Source: Acanthamoeba sp. SK_2022b (lineage: Eukaryota > Discosea > Longamoebia > Acanthamoebidae). From it: a stretch of DNA of 64,000 nt. Location: NCBI GenBank assembly GCA_027943245.1, contig JANDJZ010000072.1:1-64000 (forward strand), given 5' to 3'. Numbering within the stretch: position 1 is the stretch's first letter; each line of letters begins with the position of its first letter. Below are positions 1-11,896 of the stretch, piece by piece. The notes below the pieces were generated by a model. That model had not been told where the DNA came from. It saw only the letters and a list, made by a program, of their open reading frames with translations, and made no database searches. Both the position numbers and the translations under genes were made by a program.

Positions 1-625
1 AGATCTTGAACAGAGTGTTCAAAAAAAGTTACTTTTTAATGAATCCAAAGATGCATGTACATGACTCTAGAGGAATCCCTGCCTATTCTGTACGTATGTC
101 ACTTTTTAACCTTTTTCATCACAAACCAACTACAAATCTTTGCCAAATTTGAGCTATCTCATGCCTGTAAACCAGGTACCAACACAATATCACTCAGACC
201 TGATGTGCATCGGTACCAACTCATGTGGTGTGTTTTTATTCCATTTGTGTATAAAAAGACACCTCCTCTAATATCAAATGAGAGGTCCAGTCATTTAGAT
301 TTGGACTTCAACATTTAGCTCCTCACAACAGGTTTTAACTCCAAATCTCCCATTTTGCAAAGATAAATTTAAAAATGTTAATTCATTTTTTTGGGCAAAT
401 CCAAAGATAACGAGTGATCTTTATTGCATATTGAAAGATGTCAGCTTATAAATCCAGCATAACCCATGTTATGTTGTGTACTGTGGCCACTTCCCCAACA
501 CTACTAGTATCTCTTAGGACTGCAGAGCATTGAGTTGGCAGTAGGGTGTCATGAAGCACAAGCTGTTTTTTAGGTCACAGCAGTAATGGTGGATTAAGTA
601 GTGATGTTGTAGTTGGAAGCAGTCA

Positions 626-648
626 AAAATGACTGGCGTTTTTTTGTG
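626..648 (+). repeat. left arm of inverted repeat
   Basis: The sequence aaaatgactggcgttt followed by a T run and gtg is the reverse complement of 2614-2637, apart from one base in the homopolymer. An 11-base piece of the adjoining sequence (acctctcattt at 2640-2650) also recurs inverted at 276-286. Confidence 0.6.
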
Positions 649-1084
649 TGATCATTCAAGCACTATCAGGGGAATTAATCAAATTAATCACACACAGCGA
701 TTGTAATTTCAAGATTGCAATAATTTAGGGTGGGTAAAGGCACGTCAGTTTTTGTTACAACAAAATCCATTTTAGAAGGGTGAATATCATGGTCTTAATT
801 TTTGGGCTAACAAAACCAAGTGGAGTGCAGGTTATTGTTGTTATTTAGTAGAGATTGGATGGTGGTTTAGTGTTGAGGTGTTCAACCTCTGAATAGGATG
901 AAGTCACCAAATAGTATGTGTAATTGTGCAAGGGAGAGAGCCCAATGTGCCAGTGGTGTGCACAGTACAACACATGGGTTGGGCAAGTGGTTGAAATGTT
1001 GTTGGTATGAGGGCAACATGAAAATCAGACAGAGAAATTGTTTTATTTGGATCATGTGCATGTATGCGGTCCCCATTGATTTCG

Positions 1085-1990
1085 TCATTGCAAGTACCCA
1101 GCTGGCCAGTGCTTTGAATTTTCAGGCCAACTCTCATGCATGTCCAAAAGTTGCTTTGGTATTGCAGGTCTGATGCAGTTGTTCAGGGCAAGTGAGACAT
1201 CAGCACACATCATTGCTCCATAGGTAATGGCAACAAGCTGACCATCAGGCACCAGGTGGAAAGACCCATCATCATCTTCCTCTAACCAGTTGGGGAAGAT
1301 TCTTGCCCTGGTAGTGCACTTCACCAAGCCAAGCCAAACACTGCCTTTTTCACCCGACACTGCTATTATAGCACCATCATCAGGCTTATCATTGGTGAGA
1401 TCACAGGTGGCCTTGCCTGTTAGGGCAATGCCTGCACAATTAGGTGGGTCAAGAGGCTCAGCAGGAATAGTATCATGGGCTAGAGAAGCAGCATAGTTGT
1501 AAACCTTATTAAAGAGAGATACCATGCGCTCAAAAAGATGCCTGGAGCTGAGCACAGTTGTTGAGGTCTGTGAGGGCCATGGCATGCAGGGTATCCTTGA
1601 TAGTGGTTGGGTGCTAAGCTGAGCGGGAACCAGGGGGATAGGGCCATCAGTGGGACATGACTCAAGGAAATGGTAGAGGCCCAGCCAAGCTGAGGAACTG
1701 GAGTGGTAGTCCTTGGTTTTCAGCTGCACCCTTCCTTCATCACCATGAGTAAAGCAGAAGATATGTGGGCGTGAGGTGCCCTTCACACTTTGGATATAAG
1801 GGTCCAGCCAGGTCTTGAATTACCAAGCAGGAAAAGGGCCTCTGGCTTATGAATATCATTGTACCAAGTGTTGAGCCCTTGCACTAAGTCATCCACAGTA
1901 AGCACATGTGGCTCTTTCCCCCAGACCACAAGAATGTCAAGTTTCCCAAGTTCTGTGTCCTGGGCCTCTGCAGCATCTGTGCATCAACAA
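1085..1990 (-). pseudogene. broken ORF of unknown family
   Basis: A minus-strand reading frame of 233 codons (1786 down to 1085) continues upstream as coding-like sequence to about 1990, but only if the frame changes near 1790-1830. The upstream part reads DILVVWGKEPHVLTVDDL and ends in LISKV-stop; the downstream part begins KTWLDPYIQSVKGTSRPHIF. I do not recognise the family. It lies inside the AT-rich island and is probably a decayed element gene. Confidence 0.35.
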
Positions 1991-2045
1991 ATGATTGACT
2001 GAATAATCAGCGCATGACAAAAGAGGGCCCAGCTAAAGAAGCAAA

Positions 2046-2324
2046 AGTTTCAAGGAGCGCAAGATGTATCAGCAGGAAGCAAGCACTGATCCCAGTGGTG
2101 TCTTCTCTGTGATTATGGATGGTTCAAGTGATGTGATACTTCCCATGCTGGTGCCTCTCCCATCTTCCTGGAAGGACCTGCACCTCTTCAAGCTGGGCAT
2201 TCATGGTTTCATCAACCATGGCCTCAAGAGACTCTCACTTTACTTACATCATGGTCAGTTTGGCAACGTTGGAAGAATTGGGAGCGTGACATCCAAACTT
2301 ATACACCACACAATATTGTGGTAA
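2046..2324 (+). pseudogene. fragment resembling DUF7869 mobile-element proteins
   Basis: The frame reads KERKMYQQEASTDPSG, then SVIMDGSSDVILPML, then KLGIHGFINHG. This spacing of a basic ER/KM..Q block, an IMDG block and a K-L-x-x-H-G-x-x-x-HG block resembles DUF7869-type proteins found in repeat-rich eukaryotic genomes. Only about 90 codons are present and no continuation is visible on either side. The family match is from memory of motif spacing, not a search. Confidence 0.35.
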
Positions 2325-2377
2325 GTCCCTAGGCATGGCAATGGTGATGATGTGTAGACAACATTGAAGCCTACCCT

Positions 2378-2597
2378 AGCTGGTTTTGTAAGACCATCTC
2401 TAAATTTAACACAAAAAACGACCTTCATTTTTTGCGCCTCTCCATTGACTTTTACTTCAATAAAATGAGATATTTTACCTCATTAAAATCCATTTTATTG
2501 CACATAACAAACAATTACCCTACCAAAAATTTTGTAAACTTAAAATTATAATTGTTACTTGGGTCTAAAGCTGGTTAATTCACCAGATAGCACTGCA
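2378..2597 (+). repeat. dispersed repeat, copy 1
   Basis: Runs from agctggttttgta to caccagatagcactgca and is colinear with 51820-51989. Conserved blocks include gcgcctctcca, caaacaattaccctacc, tgtaaactta and ttcaccagatagcactgca. The second copy is about 50 bases shorter, through small internal deletions. Confidence 0.75.
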
Positions 2598-2613
2598 TTC
2601 CTGGGAATGAGTG

Positions 2614-2650
2614 CACAAAAAAAACGCCAGTCATTTTCGACCTCTCATTT
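2614..2650 (-). repeat. right arm of inverted repeat, also repeated directly at 2865-2897
   Basis: Reverse complement of 626-648. The motif, an A run then a C-rich core, agtcatttt and acctctcattt, is repeated with a few changes at 2865-2897. This is the pattern expected of element termini that were duplicated or nested. Confidence 0.55.
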
Positions 2651-3406
2651 AATAGAGGAGGTTTAGAGTGCATTGTCATTGTTACTTTGTTCTTGAGGAA
2701 GTTTCTTGTGTATCATTGGTGAGTAGCTCTCTGAAAGCTCCTTGCAGCATAGCTCAAGCTCACTGGAGCAGTCATAGGTACCAACAATCCTGGGGAGCGC
2801 TACATGGCCTGCCAGGTTGTCCCACTCCTCCTTTGAAGATGAGAGCAGTGAATGTTGTGGATACCAAAAAACACTAGTCATTTTCAACCTCTCATTTGAA
2901 AAATCAGCAGTCACCAATGGTAAAGGCCGAGGTTCACACAAATTGTTTGAGCTAATTAATCTCGTTTCGTTTCTTTTTATTTGCCAAATCATTTTCCAAC
3001 ACACACTGACGGGCTTCAATTTGAAAAACAGTAAGCTGCTTGGGGCTCTTGGTGGCAACATCTCTGGGTGGTTCTTGACCATGTCTTGCGGCGCCCCATT
3101 CACGAGGTGCCCGTGGCTATCGGGACGAGGTTGTGACAGACAAGCTGCCTCTCGTTTACGGCAAGGGTTCAATTCCGAGAATGCTGACAGGTGTCAGGCG
3201 CCCGGCGTTGTGGTGGTGATCGGGTGGTCAAGGTGGCTCAGCGTGTCCCTGACCACCCAGGTCATGCTGGGTCAATGATCACGATTGGTTAGGGCGCTCC
3301 CAGGTGAGGGCGGACAGCCTCGACCTAAGGCAACCGTGGTTCTACATTCACGCTTAAACCAACATCGCTTGCACCAAACACTGCTGGCCCAGCCCTGACA
3401 AAGAAG

Positions 3407-6400
3407 ATGAACCAAAAGAGGATTTTGTTCTCCTCGCTGCTCCTCTTTATGTACTTAACCACTAGAGCTCAAGGTACATACTTCAAAGCTGTGCCATGTG
3501 CCTTCGGGGCTCACACAGGGGTGGTGGGCAGCCGCGATATCCGTGACTGGGGCTGGAGGGCCCTTCGTCGCGCCCCTCATGTCCTACCTCACCGACGCCT
3601 ACCAGGTCCTACTCCTTACAAGCGAGATGGTTACTTGCTACTGTGCTTACCCCGACTTCCCAGTACGTCAGCACAGACGTTTTGCTCTCCTACGACAACC
3701 TTGGCGCTGCGGAAGCCATTCTGAAGTACACAACAACAAACGTCTATGTACGCAATCAGCCGTACATATCATTGTTCCATGCCCAAAATGTCCTGAACGC
3801 GACCGGGGCTACCACAGGACTACATAGTCACCGCCGGCGCAGGCTTGTCGCCGGCCGCAGCGGCGGCGTACGGGATCTCCATACTGCCGTTCATGGGTCA
3901 ACCGTTGGTGCCCATCTACAACCTACCTGAGCTCGACTCAGGCAACAAAACTCTGGTACCCCCCCAAAGCCCAAGCACAGCTCAGGAAAAACCTCGAGCG
4001 AACATGGCGTCGCTCGCGCGTCAGGTGCTGGACGGACCGACCCTGGGGGCAATCTGGGTGGGTGCCATCGTGTGGTGGAACGACACAGCGATCCAGAGCC
4101 TCAACCCGAACGCCACGCTGCCCCAGGCCCGCATACAGCTCGTGCTTTCGAACGATACGCAGGGCAGCATCACCGACCTCTTTGGAGAGGCCCTTTCCCT
4201 GTGGAACTCGGACTTTGCCGCCCTGTGGGCAGTGCCTGTGCAATCCAACGTCTCGTTCGTTAGCAGAGTGCCGGGCATCGCCGACCACGCCACCTATGCT
4301 GGCGCTCCCGGAGCGGCGCAGCCGTTGGCGGTGAAGAGCACGGCGTACAGTCTGAGCTATTCGTCCAAGGCTCTGTCCGACGTTAATGGGGCCAGATATG
4401 CGCGCATGAAGAACAACGCTGGTACTACACCCGTTCTCCGTTGCTGTTTGGCAAGCGTTGCCAGTGGCGTGGTTTTCAACTTTGCTTGACAACGGTCGCA
4501 CAGGAGTGGTGGTCGATCCAACGGTGGCGACCGTGCAGTCGGCCATGAATGAGGTGGTGGGCAAGCTCACGTCCAACTACCTCGGATTGAGCGTGATCAA
4601 CGGCAATCTGTCGACATCATGGCCCGTGTGCCTCACAAACTACATAGTCGTCTACACCTCCATCAATTCCTCGGACTGCAGTTACATGCAGGGCTTGCTT
4701 GCATTCGTCGCGTGGGTGCAGCTCAACTCGCACACCTTCACCCAGGTGCAAAATCTGGGCTACACGCCGATGCCATTCGGATACAAAACGTACGTGAGCG
4801 GCCCACTGCACACTCCAGGTGGGTCTTTCTCACAGCGACTAAAAACGCAGCAAGATGATCGACGTGATGGGGACGATCACGTGCAACGGCGAGCGTGCCT
4901 TTGCCTTGACGTGCCTGGTTGGCGAGGGCCTTGAATTTAACCTCTACAGCTCCTGGATGGACTCTTACCTCTCCTCCAACATCCTGCTGCGCTACTACTC
5001 GAACCCTACGTCGCTGGCCATCTCCGACTTGGCCTGTACTTTCACCTATCTACTCTGAACAGCTATTGCTCCTGTGGTGTCGAGCTGATGGCTAACACAC
5101 TGCATGTGGCGCTCCCAGACAACGTGGATTTTGGTGCCATCAGCACTCCTCTTACCAGCGCCCAGCAGGAGGCCATGCCAGACGTCGTCCAGTTGCCAAT
5201 CATTGCTTACGCTGCTGGACCCGCCTACAACGTACCAGAACCCTCCTTTACTATCAGAGCTTAAAGCTGCGCATCACTCACCTCCACGGGGAGGACGGCG
5301 TGAGAGCAGGTACCGGAACTTCTGGGCAAGGGACGACTGGCGCTCTCTCTCACCACTCTCGCCGACATCATGCTCGGCGTGGTCGACAACTGGAACCACT
5401 CGGCCATTCGCGAGCTCAACCCTTCGCTCGCTGCTCTTCTTCCCAACGCCTCCATCACAGTCGTCACCCCGCTGGGCGCGCCCACAGTGATGCAGCTCTT
5501 CACCGAGGCGCTGAGCCTGGCCAGCCCCGCCTTCCGCGATACGGTACTGCTCTTTCCACTCCCTCCGCGCAACATTGCCGCTGGTGCTGATAGGAGGGTA
5601 TTCACTGGGCAGGTGGGAGTCGGCACTAACCTGCGCATGCCGGTCGATGTGATGGGGCGCAACATCAACACGTCTGACCCTACCACCCTGATCAACAACA
5701 ACACCTACTCGGTCGGTGTGTGGCTCAACGAGCAGATACGACTGCAGCGCAAGTTGGCCATGGCCGACCTCATTAACCCGGCCGGCAATCGCGTGTCTCC
5801 AACCTACAAGTCGCTCCTGTCCGCCATCGACGACTTCAGCACCGATGCTGCCATCGCCAACTTCGTGATGGGACCTGGCGCGGAGAGCTGGCCGATCGCG
5901 ACCTACCACCAGTTCATCGTGCATCAGTCGACGATGGCCGACTGCACAAAGGCGCAGGGCCTGGTGGACTGGATCTACTGGACTCAGACCAGCGCCAACG
6001 CCTTAGACCTGGCTCAAAAGTATGTGTACTCTGTGTGAGCGTCGAGATGAACCTGTCGCGCGCTAATCATTGCATCGCCCTCGACAGGAACTTCCTGGCC
6101 ATCGCCGGCCAGTCCAAACCGATGCGCAGGCGGCTGATCAACTTCGTACAGGGCCTGACGTGCAATGGTGCGCACGTGAGCTCGATCTACACGTGCATCG
6201 TCGACAACACCGTGTGCTCCGACCGCGGCAACTGCGCCGAGGGGACCTGCGTCTGCGACAAGGGATTCGAGGGCGACCACTGCGAAACGACCGTGGCAAC
6301 GTCGACCAGCGACGTGCCTCTGGGGCCCGTCCTGGGCGTGGCCATCCCCCTGGTGGTGGTCTGCCTCGTCGTGGTGGCATGCGTCGGCGCGGCGGTGGTG

Positions 6401-6511
6401 GTCTACTCGACACTGCGCAGGAACAAGGAGGACGACTGGGAGGTGGATGTGACCGAGCAAAGTAGCGCTCGGCATCGTCGACACGCCTTGGGGTGCCCAG
6501 CGCAGATATGA
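3407..6511 (+). CDS. dual solute-binding-domain receptor, 5' half only (kinase part cut off)
   Basis: Begins with signal peptide MNQKRILFSSLLLFMYLTTRA. Spliced exons then give two PstS-like binding domains: domain 1 from about 3531 (GAGGPFVAPLMSYL, then PLVPIYNLPEL and TLGAIWVGAIVWWNDTAI) to about 4740, and domain 2 from about 4850 to 5990. An EGF-like module (6195-6285, six Cys ending GFEGDHC), a membrane span (about 6325-6412) and the juxtamembrane text NKEDDWEVDVTE follow. In the sister receptors that text leads directly into the kinase glycine loop. Here, at 6459, the sequence changes to a PPR-gene fragment and the frame stops at 6511. Introns are GT-AG (for example 3473-3530 and 3738-3820). 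The missing half matches 12363-15140. If transcribed as is, it would encode a membrane-anchored ectodomain without a kinase. Confidence 0.75.
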
Positions 6512-6720
6512 GGGCGCTGAAGCAGTGAGCGTCGGGCACCACGCCCAGCTGGGCCATCTGGGCAAAGTAGCGCTTAGCATCGTCAGGCCGCCCTGCACTG
6601 CCCAGCGCGGCGATGATGGCGCTGAAGCAGGAGGCGCTGGGCACCACGCCCAGCTGGGCCATCTGGGCAAAGTAGCGCTCGGCATCGTCGACACGCCTGG
6701 CGGTGATTAGCGCAGAGAGT
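6460..6720 (-). pseudogene. pentatricopeptide-repeat (PPR) gene fragment
   Basis: On the minus strand the sequence encodes 35-residue PPR units, for example RVDDAERYFAQMAQLGVVP and CFSAIIAALGSAGRPDDAK. The DNA shows an exact 105-base period (aaagtagcgct or its variant at 6460, 6565 and 6670). About two and a half repeats are present, without a start or a stop of their own. PPR proteins normally bind organellar RNA and carry many repeats, so this is a fragment lodged between a truncated receptor and a truncated transporter. Confidence 0.7.
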
Positions 6721-6792
6721 GTGGGCCCAGCCTTCTCTCGCTATCGCTCCACATAAACGCTCACTCTCCCACGCGCGCGCAAAACGCAACAG

Positions 6793-7203
6793 GAGAAGGT
6801 GGTGAACGTGAACATCATCGTCGTGTCGTGGGGCAGCGCGATCGGCAAGCTGATCATCGTGGGCGACGTGCTGCCCAACTACCTGCGGCTGTTCCTGGGC
6901 GTGGACCTGGGCGAGCTGTCCCACTACTACTCCTCCTCCTCCTCGTGGTCACCGGGGCCCGCGGCGTCGGCCTTCCTGACCGAGCGGTGGTTCCTCATCC
7001 TGGCCTTCACCCTGGTCGTCATCCTGCCGCTGGCGCTGGTCAAGAACCTGTCGTCGCTGCGCTACGTGTCGTCGCTGGGCTTCGCCACCATCTTCTTCCT
7101 GCTGTTCATCATCCTCTTCCGCTCGTTCGAGCGCTTCTGCTCTCGGTACGCCCTCTCCCGTGCGCCCTGCCTCCCGTGCGCGCAAGCTCTGACATCATCG
7201 TGT

Positions 7204-7270
<67 letters not shown>

Positions 7271-7918
7271 TGTGTGCGTGTGCGTTGATGGAAGGCGTGT
7301 GCGGCTACTTGTCGTTCCTGGATGCGACGCAGCAGAACATGCTGAACAACTACCCGCTGAGCGACATACTGCTCCAGGCCGCGTCGTTCATCTTCACCAT
7401 CGCCCTCATCACGAGCGTGCCCTTCTTCACCACGCCCTGTCGCACAAGGTAGTGCTCTCCCCCTCCTCCCCCGCCCTCCCTGTTTATGTCCTCCGCAGCC
7501 GCCAAACGCTCACCGCCTCCTGCGCAGTGTGGACTACATGCTCTTTGGCCCGAGCGAAGGCCCGCACGTCTTCCGTGACGTGCTGGAGACGCTGGCCATC
7601 ATCTTCCTCCTCGTCTTCGTGGCCATCGCCGTCCCCAACATCACCACGGTATCTGTCCCCCTGCCTTGACCACACTCGCGCGCGGGAGTGATTCGCATTC
7701 GCTCACACATGTGGACCGACGAGCAGGTGTTTGGTCTGCTGGGCGGAACGTGCGTGATGTTCTGCGGCCACATCGTGCCGGCGCTCACCCACCTCAAGGT
7801 GTCGGGCGCGAGCTGGAAGGACCCCCACACCTACCTCTCGTCGCTCCTCATCACCATCGGCCTCTCCATGGGCGTCATCGGCACCGCGTCCAACCTCTAC
7901 CTCAACTTCCTCCGATGA
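6793..7918 (+). CDS. amino-acid transporter of the SLC38/AAAP family, 5'-truncated
   Basis: Membrane protein of the amino acid/auxin permease type. The first visible exon follows a splice acceptor (cag at 6790-6792) and reads GSAIGKLIIVGDVLPNYL, matching the third span of SLC38 proteins. FLILAFTLVVILPLALVKNL follows. After an intron holding a (GT)n tract (7148-7293) come GYLSFLDATQQNMLNNYP, VDYMLFGPSEG (exon near 7528) and a last exon (7729-7918) with VFGLLGGTCVMFCGHIVPAL. The first two spans and start codon are absent, replaced upstream by the PPR fragment. About 60 residues, including one span, also seem to be missing across the (GT)n intron. It is probably non-functional as read, or mis-assembled. 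Confidence 0.7.
7205..7269 (+). repeat. (GT)n microsatellite in transporter intron
   Basis: About 32 GT units inside the intron between the two transporter exons, at the point where family-conserved residues seem to be missing. Confidence 0.95.
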
Positions 7919-9302
7919 CCCGAGGGTTAACTGCCAAAGTTTTCGGTTGGGTAAAGAACAAGAGTTGCATTTGAATGTTGTTTGTTGTTAAGGGCCGACA
8001 AGTCACTCGCCTCCTCGCGATGGCCTTGGTCGCGGTCACCCTATCGTTGACATCCGCCTGCGGCTCTAAACCGATGACGACGCTGCTTTCGTGGGCTGGT
8101 CGAGCGCGCGTTGGGGCGTGTGGTAGCGAACGCTTGCTGGGCTGGGAGAGCTGGGGGCCGGCCACCTTCACCTGCAGAGAGACAGAAGAAAGAGAGAAAC
8201 GGAGGGGATAGACACACAGAGGATGGCCGAGCCCCAAGCCATCCCCATCTCCGGTAGGACGGAGAACAGAGGCCTGAACTCTCTCAAGTCCTCGCATGCG
8301 CCTGCAGGGGCACCACCTATGTGGCCAGGCAAGTCCTCAGGGAGACCCATGGGGCTGAGGACCGCACACGATGCCGTGGTTCGCACACTGAGGTTGGACA
8401 TGCTCAGAGCAGGTAGTTCTGTGTGCGTGAGAAGACAGAATGGAGAAGAGAGAGCACAACCATATCGCCTCAGAGGGTAACCGCCCACCTCGGTTTAACC
8501 ATGAGTCACGCACAACCAAACACACTAACACACGTAGGCTCGAGGTGGCCTCTGTCCCACAGAAGAAAGCTTGCGGTCACTCTGAAAATGAGAAGGGGGG
8601 GGGAGAAGCAGCCATGTACCTTGCAGGCCCCCCGCAGCTGTTCTCCTTCAGGCCCGGCGGTCGTGCTTGAGTTGGAGGGCATCTGTAATAGAGCCCGAGA
8701 GGTGGTCAATACTTGAAAAGATGAAAGATGTAAGATGAGGTTACCTTTTACTCTTGAAGGGTGGCGCCAACCTTTAGCGTTATGATGCTAAGGTTTCGTG
8801 GGCAAGGGCTCAGTCCAGCCCAGGTACAAGCTCAGTCCACCAGGTCCACGGTCACCTCACTTGCAGCTCGGATGGTGGTAGCGGGACTCGAGGCATAGCT
8901 TATGTAGCACGGTGAGGGAGGTAAGAGGTTCTGCAGGTAGTTTGGTTGTTGGTTGTAGCTGGTGGGTAGAAAAGTGAAGAACTGAGGTCGAAACGGGCGT
9001 TTAAATACCTGCTCGGGGGGGGGGTTCCCTTGCGTTGGCACCGTTCCATTGGAGCATTACATTGCAACCTCACCCAAGAGAGCTCGAGTTTTCCCACGTC
9101 TCCACCAGTCCAAGCCATACTGATCGCTGCACGTGAGCACTCCTGGCCAATGGATCGAAAAAAGGCGTGGCTGTTTCCTTTTCTCAATCTGCGTCGTTCC
9201 GGCGCTTTCCTTCTTTGTCCTTGCCGTGTTTCCCTCTAATTTCTGTTTTGCTTTAGGCCTTTTCTGTGCCCAAACTTTTTGGATATTTATTTGTTTATTT
9301 AT
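7919..9302. other. 1.4-kb gap between convergent genes, no gene recognised
   Basis: Lies between the 3' ends of the transporter (+) and the WDR26 homologue (-). Short ORFs here lack family motifs and splice support. It probably holds the two 3' untranslated regions. Confidence 0.5.
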
Positions 9303-9320
9303 TTATTTATTCAATTTATT
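9287..9320 (-). terminator. AATAAA-rich polyadenylation region of WDR26 homologue
   Basis: On the minus strand, repeated AATAAA/AATAAACAAATAAA motifs overlap and follow the stop codon at 9303-9305. Confidence 0.5.
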
Positions 9321-10983
9321 TACATTCACGCACAAGGTAGGCCAGCCAAGCAACGGCCCAAGGCCGCTCAGTCGTGAAGGCTTGCTGCCCTCCTCGTCCT
9401 GCGCGATGTTCATGGCAGCCACCCCGTCGCTGTCGCAGTCATCGTCTTCCTCATCGCCATCATCATCCTCGTCATCATCGGCCTTCTCCTTCACCTTGAC
9501 CTGCTGCAGCTGGCCGTGACGATCGTGGGCGTGCACCCCGTTGCCTCCTCCACCGACGGCCTTGCCGTTCTCGGTCGCGACGCCCCCGTGCTCGCCCTCG
9601 TGCGCGCCCCGCGCCTTCCTCTTCGTGCCGTGCCTCTTCGGGGCGTGCTCCGACTCCCAGATGCGGATCGTGTGGTCGTCCGAGGCCGCGGCGAGCTGGT
9701 GCGGGTTCTTGGGGTTCCACGCCACCGAGTTGACCGTGCCCGTGTGGCCGGCGAGCGAGTCCAACAGCGTGCCGTGCTCCCGGTTCCATATGTACAGGTT
9801 GTTGTCCTCGCTGCCCGACAGAACGAAGCCCTGGCCCACGCCCCCAAAGCACGACCGAATGACGAAGCGGCTCTGCTTGTGCCCACTGCGCGCATCCCTC
9901 CCCGGAAACCGTTGCGTTGGCTGCAGGCAAATTGCAGTGCAGTGCAGTGGGCGCGACACGTACGTGTACTTCTGGGCCAGCGTACGCGTGTCGAGGTCCC
10001 AGAGGTGGATCTCCGGCGAGGCGAGGTTCACGAGCAGGTATCGACTGTCGTCGGATATCGACAGCGACGTGATCGCCTCCGTCTCGTCGAGGCTACGCAC
10101 ACGTTCATCATCGCGTGAGTAACACGCACACGCACACATAGCGAGCGGGTGGGCGGGGGAGGGAGAGAGAGAGGAGGAGCTGGTACCTCTCCTTCTCCCC
10201 CTTTTGGATGTCGTAGAGTCGAATCCTCTTCTCCTGGGTGATAAGCCACTGGCCGTTGTGACAACGCGAGAGAAACACGAGTGGTCAGAACGCAGCAACG
10301 CAACACTACCGTCGAGACGACGAACACGACGAGCCCGCGGAGAGGGGAGAGGAGCAGAAGGAGACACGTGCCCACATGTAGATCTTCTTGTCCAAGCCGC
10401 CCGACACGAAATGCTTGCCGTCCGGCATCCACGCCAGCGTTGTCACGGCGTTAGTGTGCCTCAGGCAATCCGTAACTTGCTCGCCTGTACCGACGTCGCG
10501 CTTGCGTCAGCAGCAAGCAACCGCGCGCAGCAAATGGGGACAGCAAAGGAGGGAGAGAGAGCTTCGGGGCGTGTACCCGTCTGAGCGTTCCACAACCGCA
10601 CCACGTTGTCCCCGCCCGCCGTGATGAGGTACTCGTCCGTGGGGCTCCACGACAGAAACGACGTCTCCTTGCTGTGGCCCGCCAAGACGTGAAGCGGCTC
10701 CGCCGACTGCGCAACAGAGCGGGGTGAGCCATGTTGACGACGAAGCGCGTCGTGGTTGGGGCGAGTTGGGTTGGGTTGAGCGCAGGACAGAGAGGGGCGC
10801 GCACCCCGTCTTGGACGTTCCAGATGATGGCCGACTTGTCCCGCGAGGCAGAGGCCAGGAACTTGCCGTTGTGGGAGAACTGCACGTACCACACCTCGCC
10901 CGTGTGCGCGGTGAGCACGTGCTTGGTTTTCCGCGGCAGGCGGTCCCTGATCGAGTCGCGATGGGTGATTTGCTGTTAGTGCG

Positions 10984-11045
<62 letters not shown>

Positions 11046-11238
11046 TGACAATGGACGAGGGCCTGCGTGGAGGCGGAGCCGAGCGCGTACAGGGTGCAGG
11101 CGTGGTCCTCCAAGAGGGACAGATCGTCGTACTGCGTGTTGTGGAACTGGCAGTGCGACTTCTGGAACTCCAGCGCTTGAAGAACCAACGTCTCGAGCCT
11201 TTGCGGAGGTGGAAGAGTGCTCGAAGGAATGTATCCTG

Positions 11239-11291
<53 letters not shown>

Positions 11292-11508
11292 GTGTGCGTG
11301 ATGCGTGCGCCGACCAAACGGGACCGACGCGTCAGCACCTGCGCGGGTGAAACGTTTTTTTAAATCACGAGTAGGAGAGGTCTCGGTACTCCTGAGCTTT
11401 TCGAGCAGCTTGGCGCGCGATGAGCCATGCACGCCGTCCCAGTTGGCTCGTTGCTTCAGCTCGCTCGCGTCCGTGAGCATCATCAAGCTGCATCAACGTT
11501 GATTGTTA

Positions 11509-11570
<62 letters not shown>

Positions 11571-11832
11571 CCGGTTCAGCAACGTTGAAGTCGAGAGAGA
11601 GAGGAGATGGGCACAAGAGGGGGGTCTGACCTGCTCAGTCGATGGACGCGGGCGAAGTCCTGCCGGAGGGGCGTCAGCTCCTTTCGCAGACAGTCGAGAG
11701 CGTCGATCGCACGCCCCTGCTCGAGCAGCTCCAGGTACTTTTGCTCATAGAGCAAGAAGAGGACGCTCTGCGCGACGTTCGAGGGGAGATCGGGGGGTGA
11801 GTCCACTTAACTGCTTGACTGTTCATTGCTGG

Positions 11833-11896
<64 letters not shown>

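Larger units (their letters stand above)
1..3020. mobile_element. AT-rich island of decayed repeat / mobile-element DNA
   Basis: Base composition is clearly more AT-rich than the GC-rich genes that follow, and no intact spliced gene can be built here. It contains an inverted repeat (626-648 with 2614-2637), a direct repeat of the same motif (2616-2650 and 2865-2897), a broken minus-strand ORF, a fragment resembling DUF7869 proteins, and a segment that recurs at 51820-51989. GC-rich sequence resumes near 3020. Element class is not established. Confidence 0.55.

Noticed and set aside
55..318. 87-codon ORF at the left edge
   Set aside because: AT-rich, no recognisable motif, inside the repeat island.
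7975..8211. ORF with a lipoprotein-like leader (LSLTSACGS)
   Set aside because: A bacterial lipobox is not expected in this genome; the rest is low-complexity and lies in a 3' gap between convergent genes.
9287..9320. ATTT repeat as a microsatellite or replication element
   Set aside because: Better explained as AATAAA polyadenylation signals of the minus-strand WDR26 gene.
10984..11301. Open frames made of Cys-Val or His-Thr repeats
   Set aside because: They are translations of (GT)n/(CA)n tracts within introns; the same applies near 7205, 11835, 13584, 45258, 50456 and 54433.
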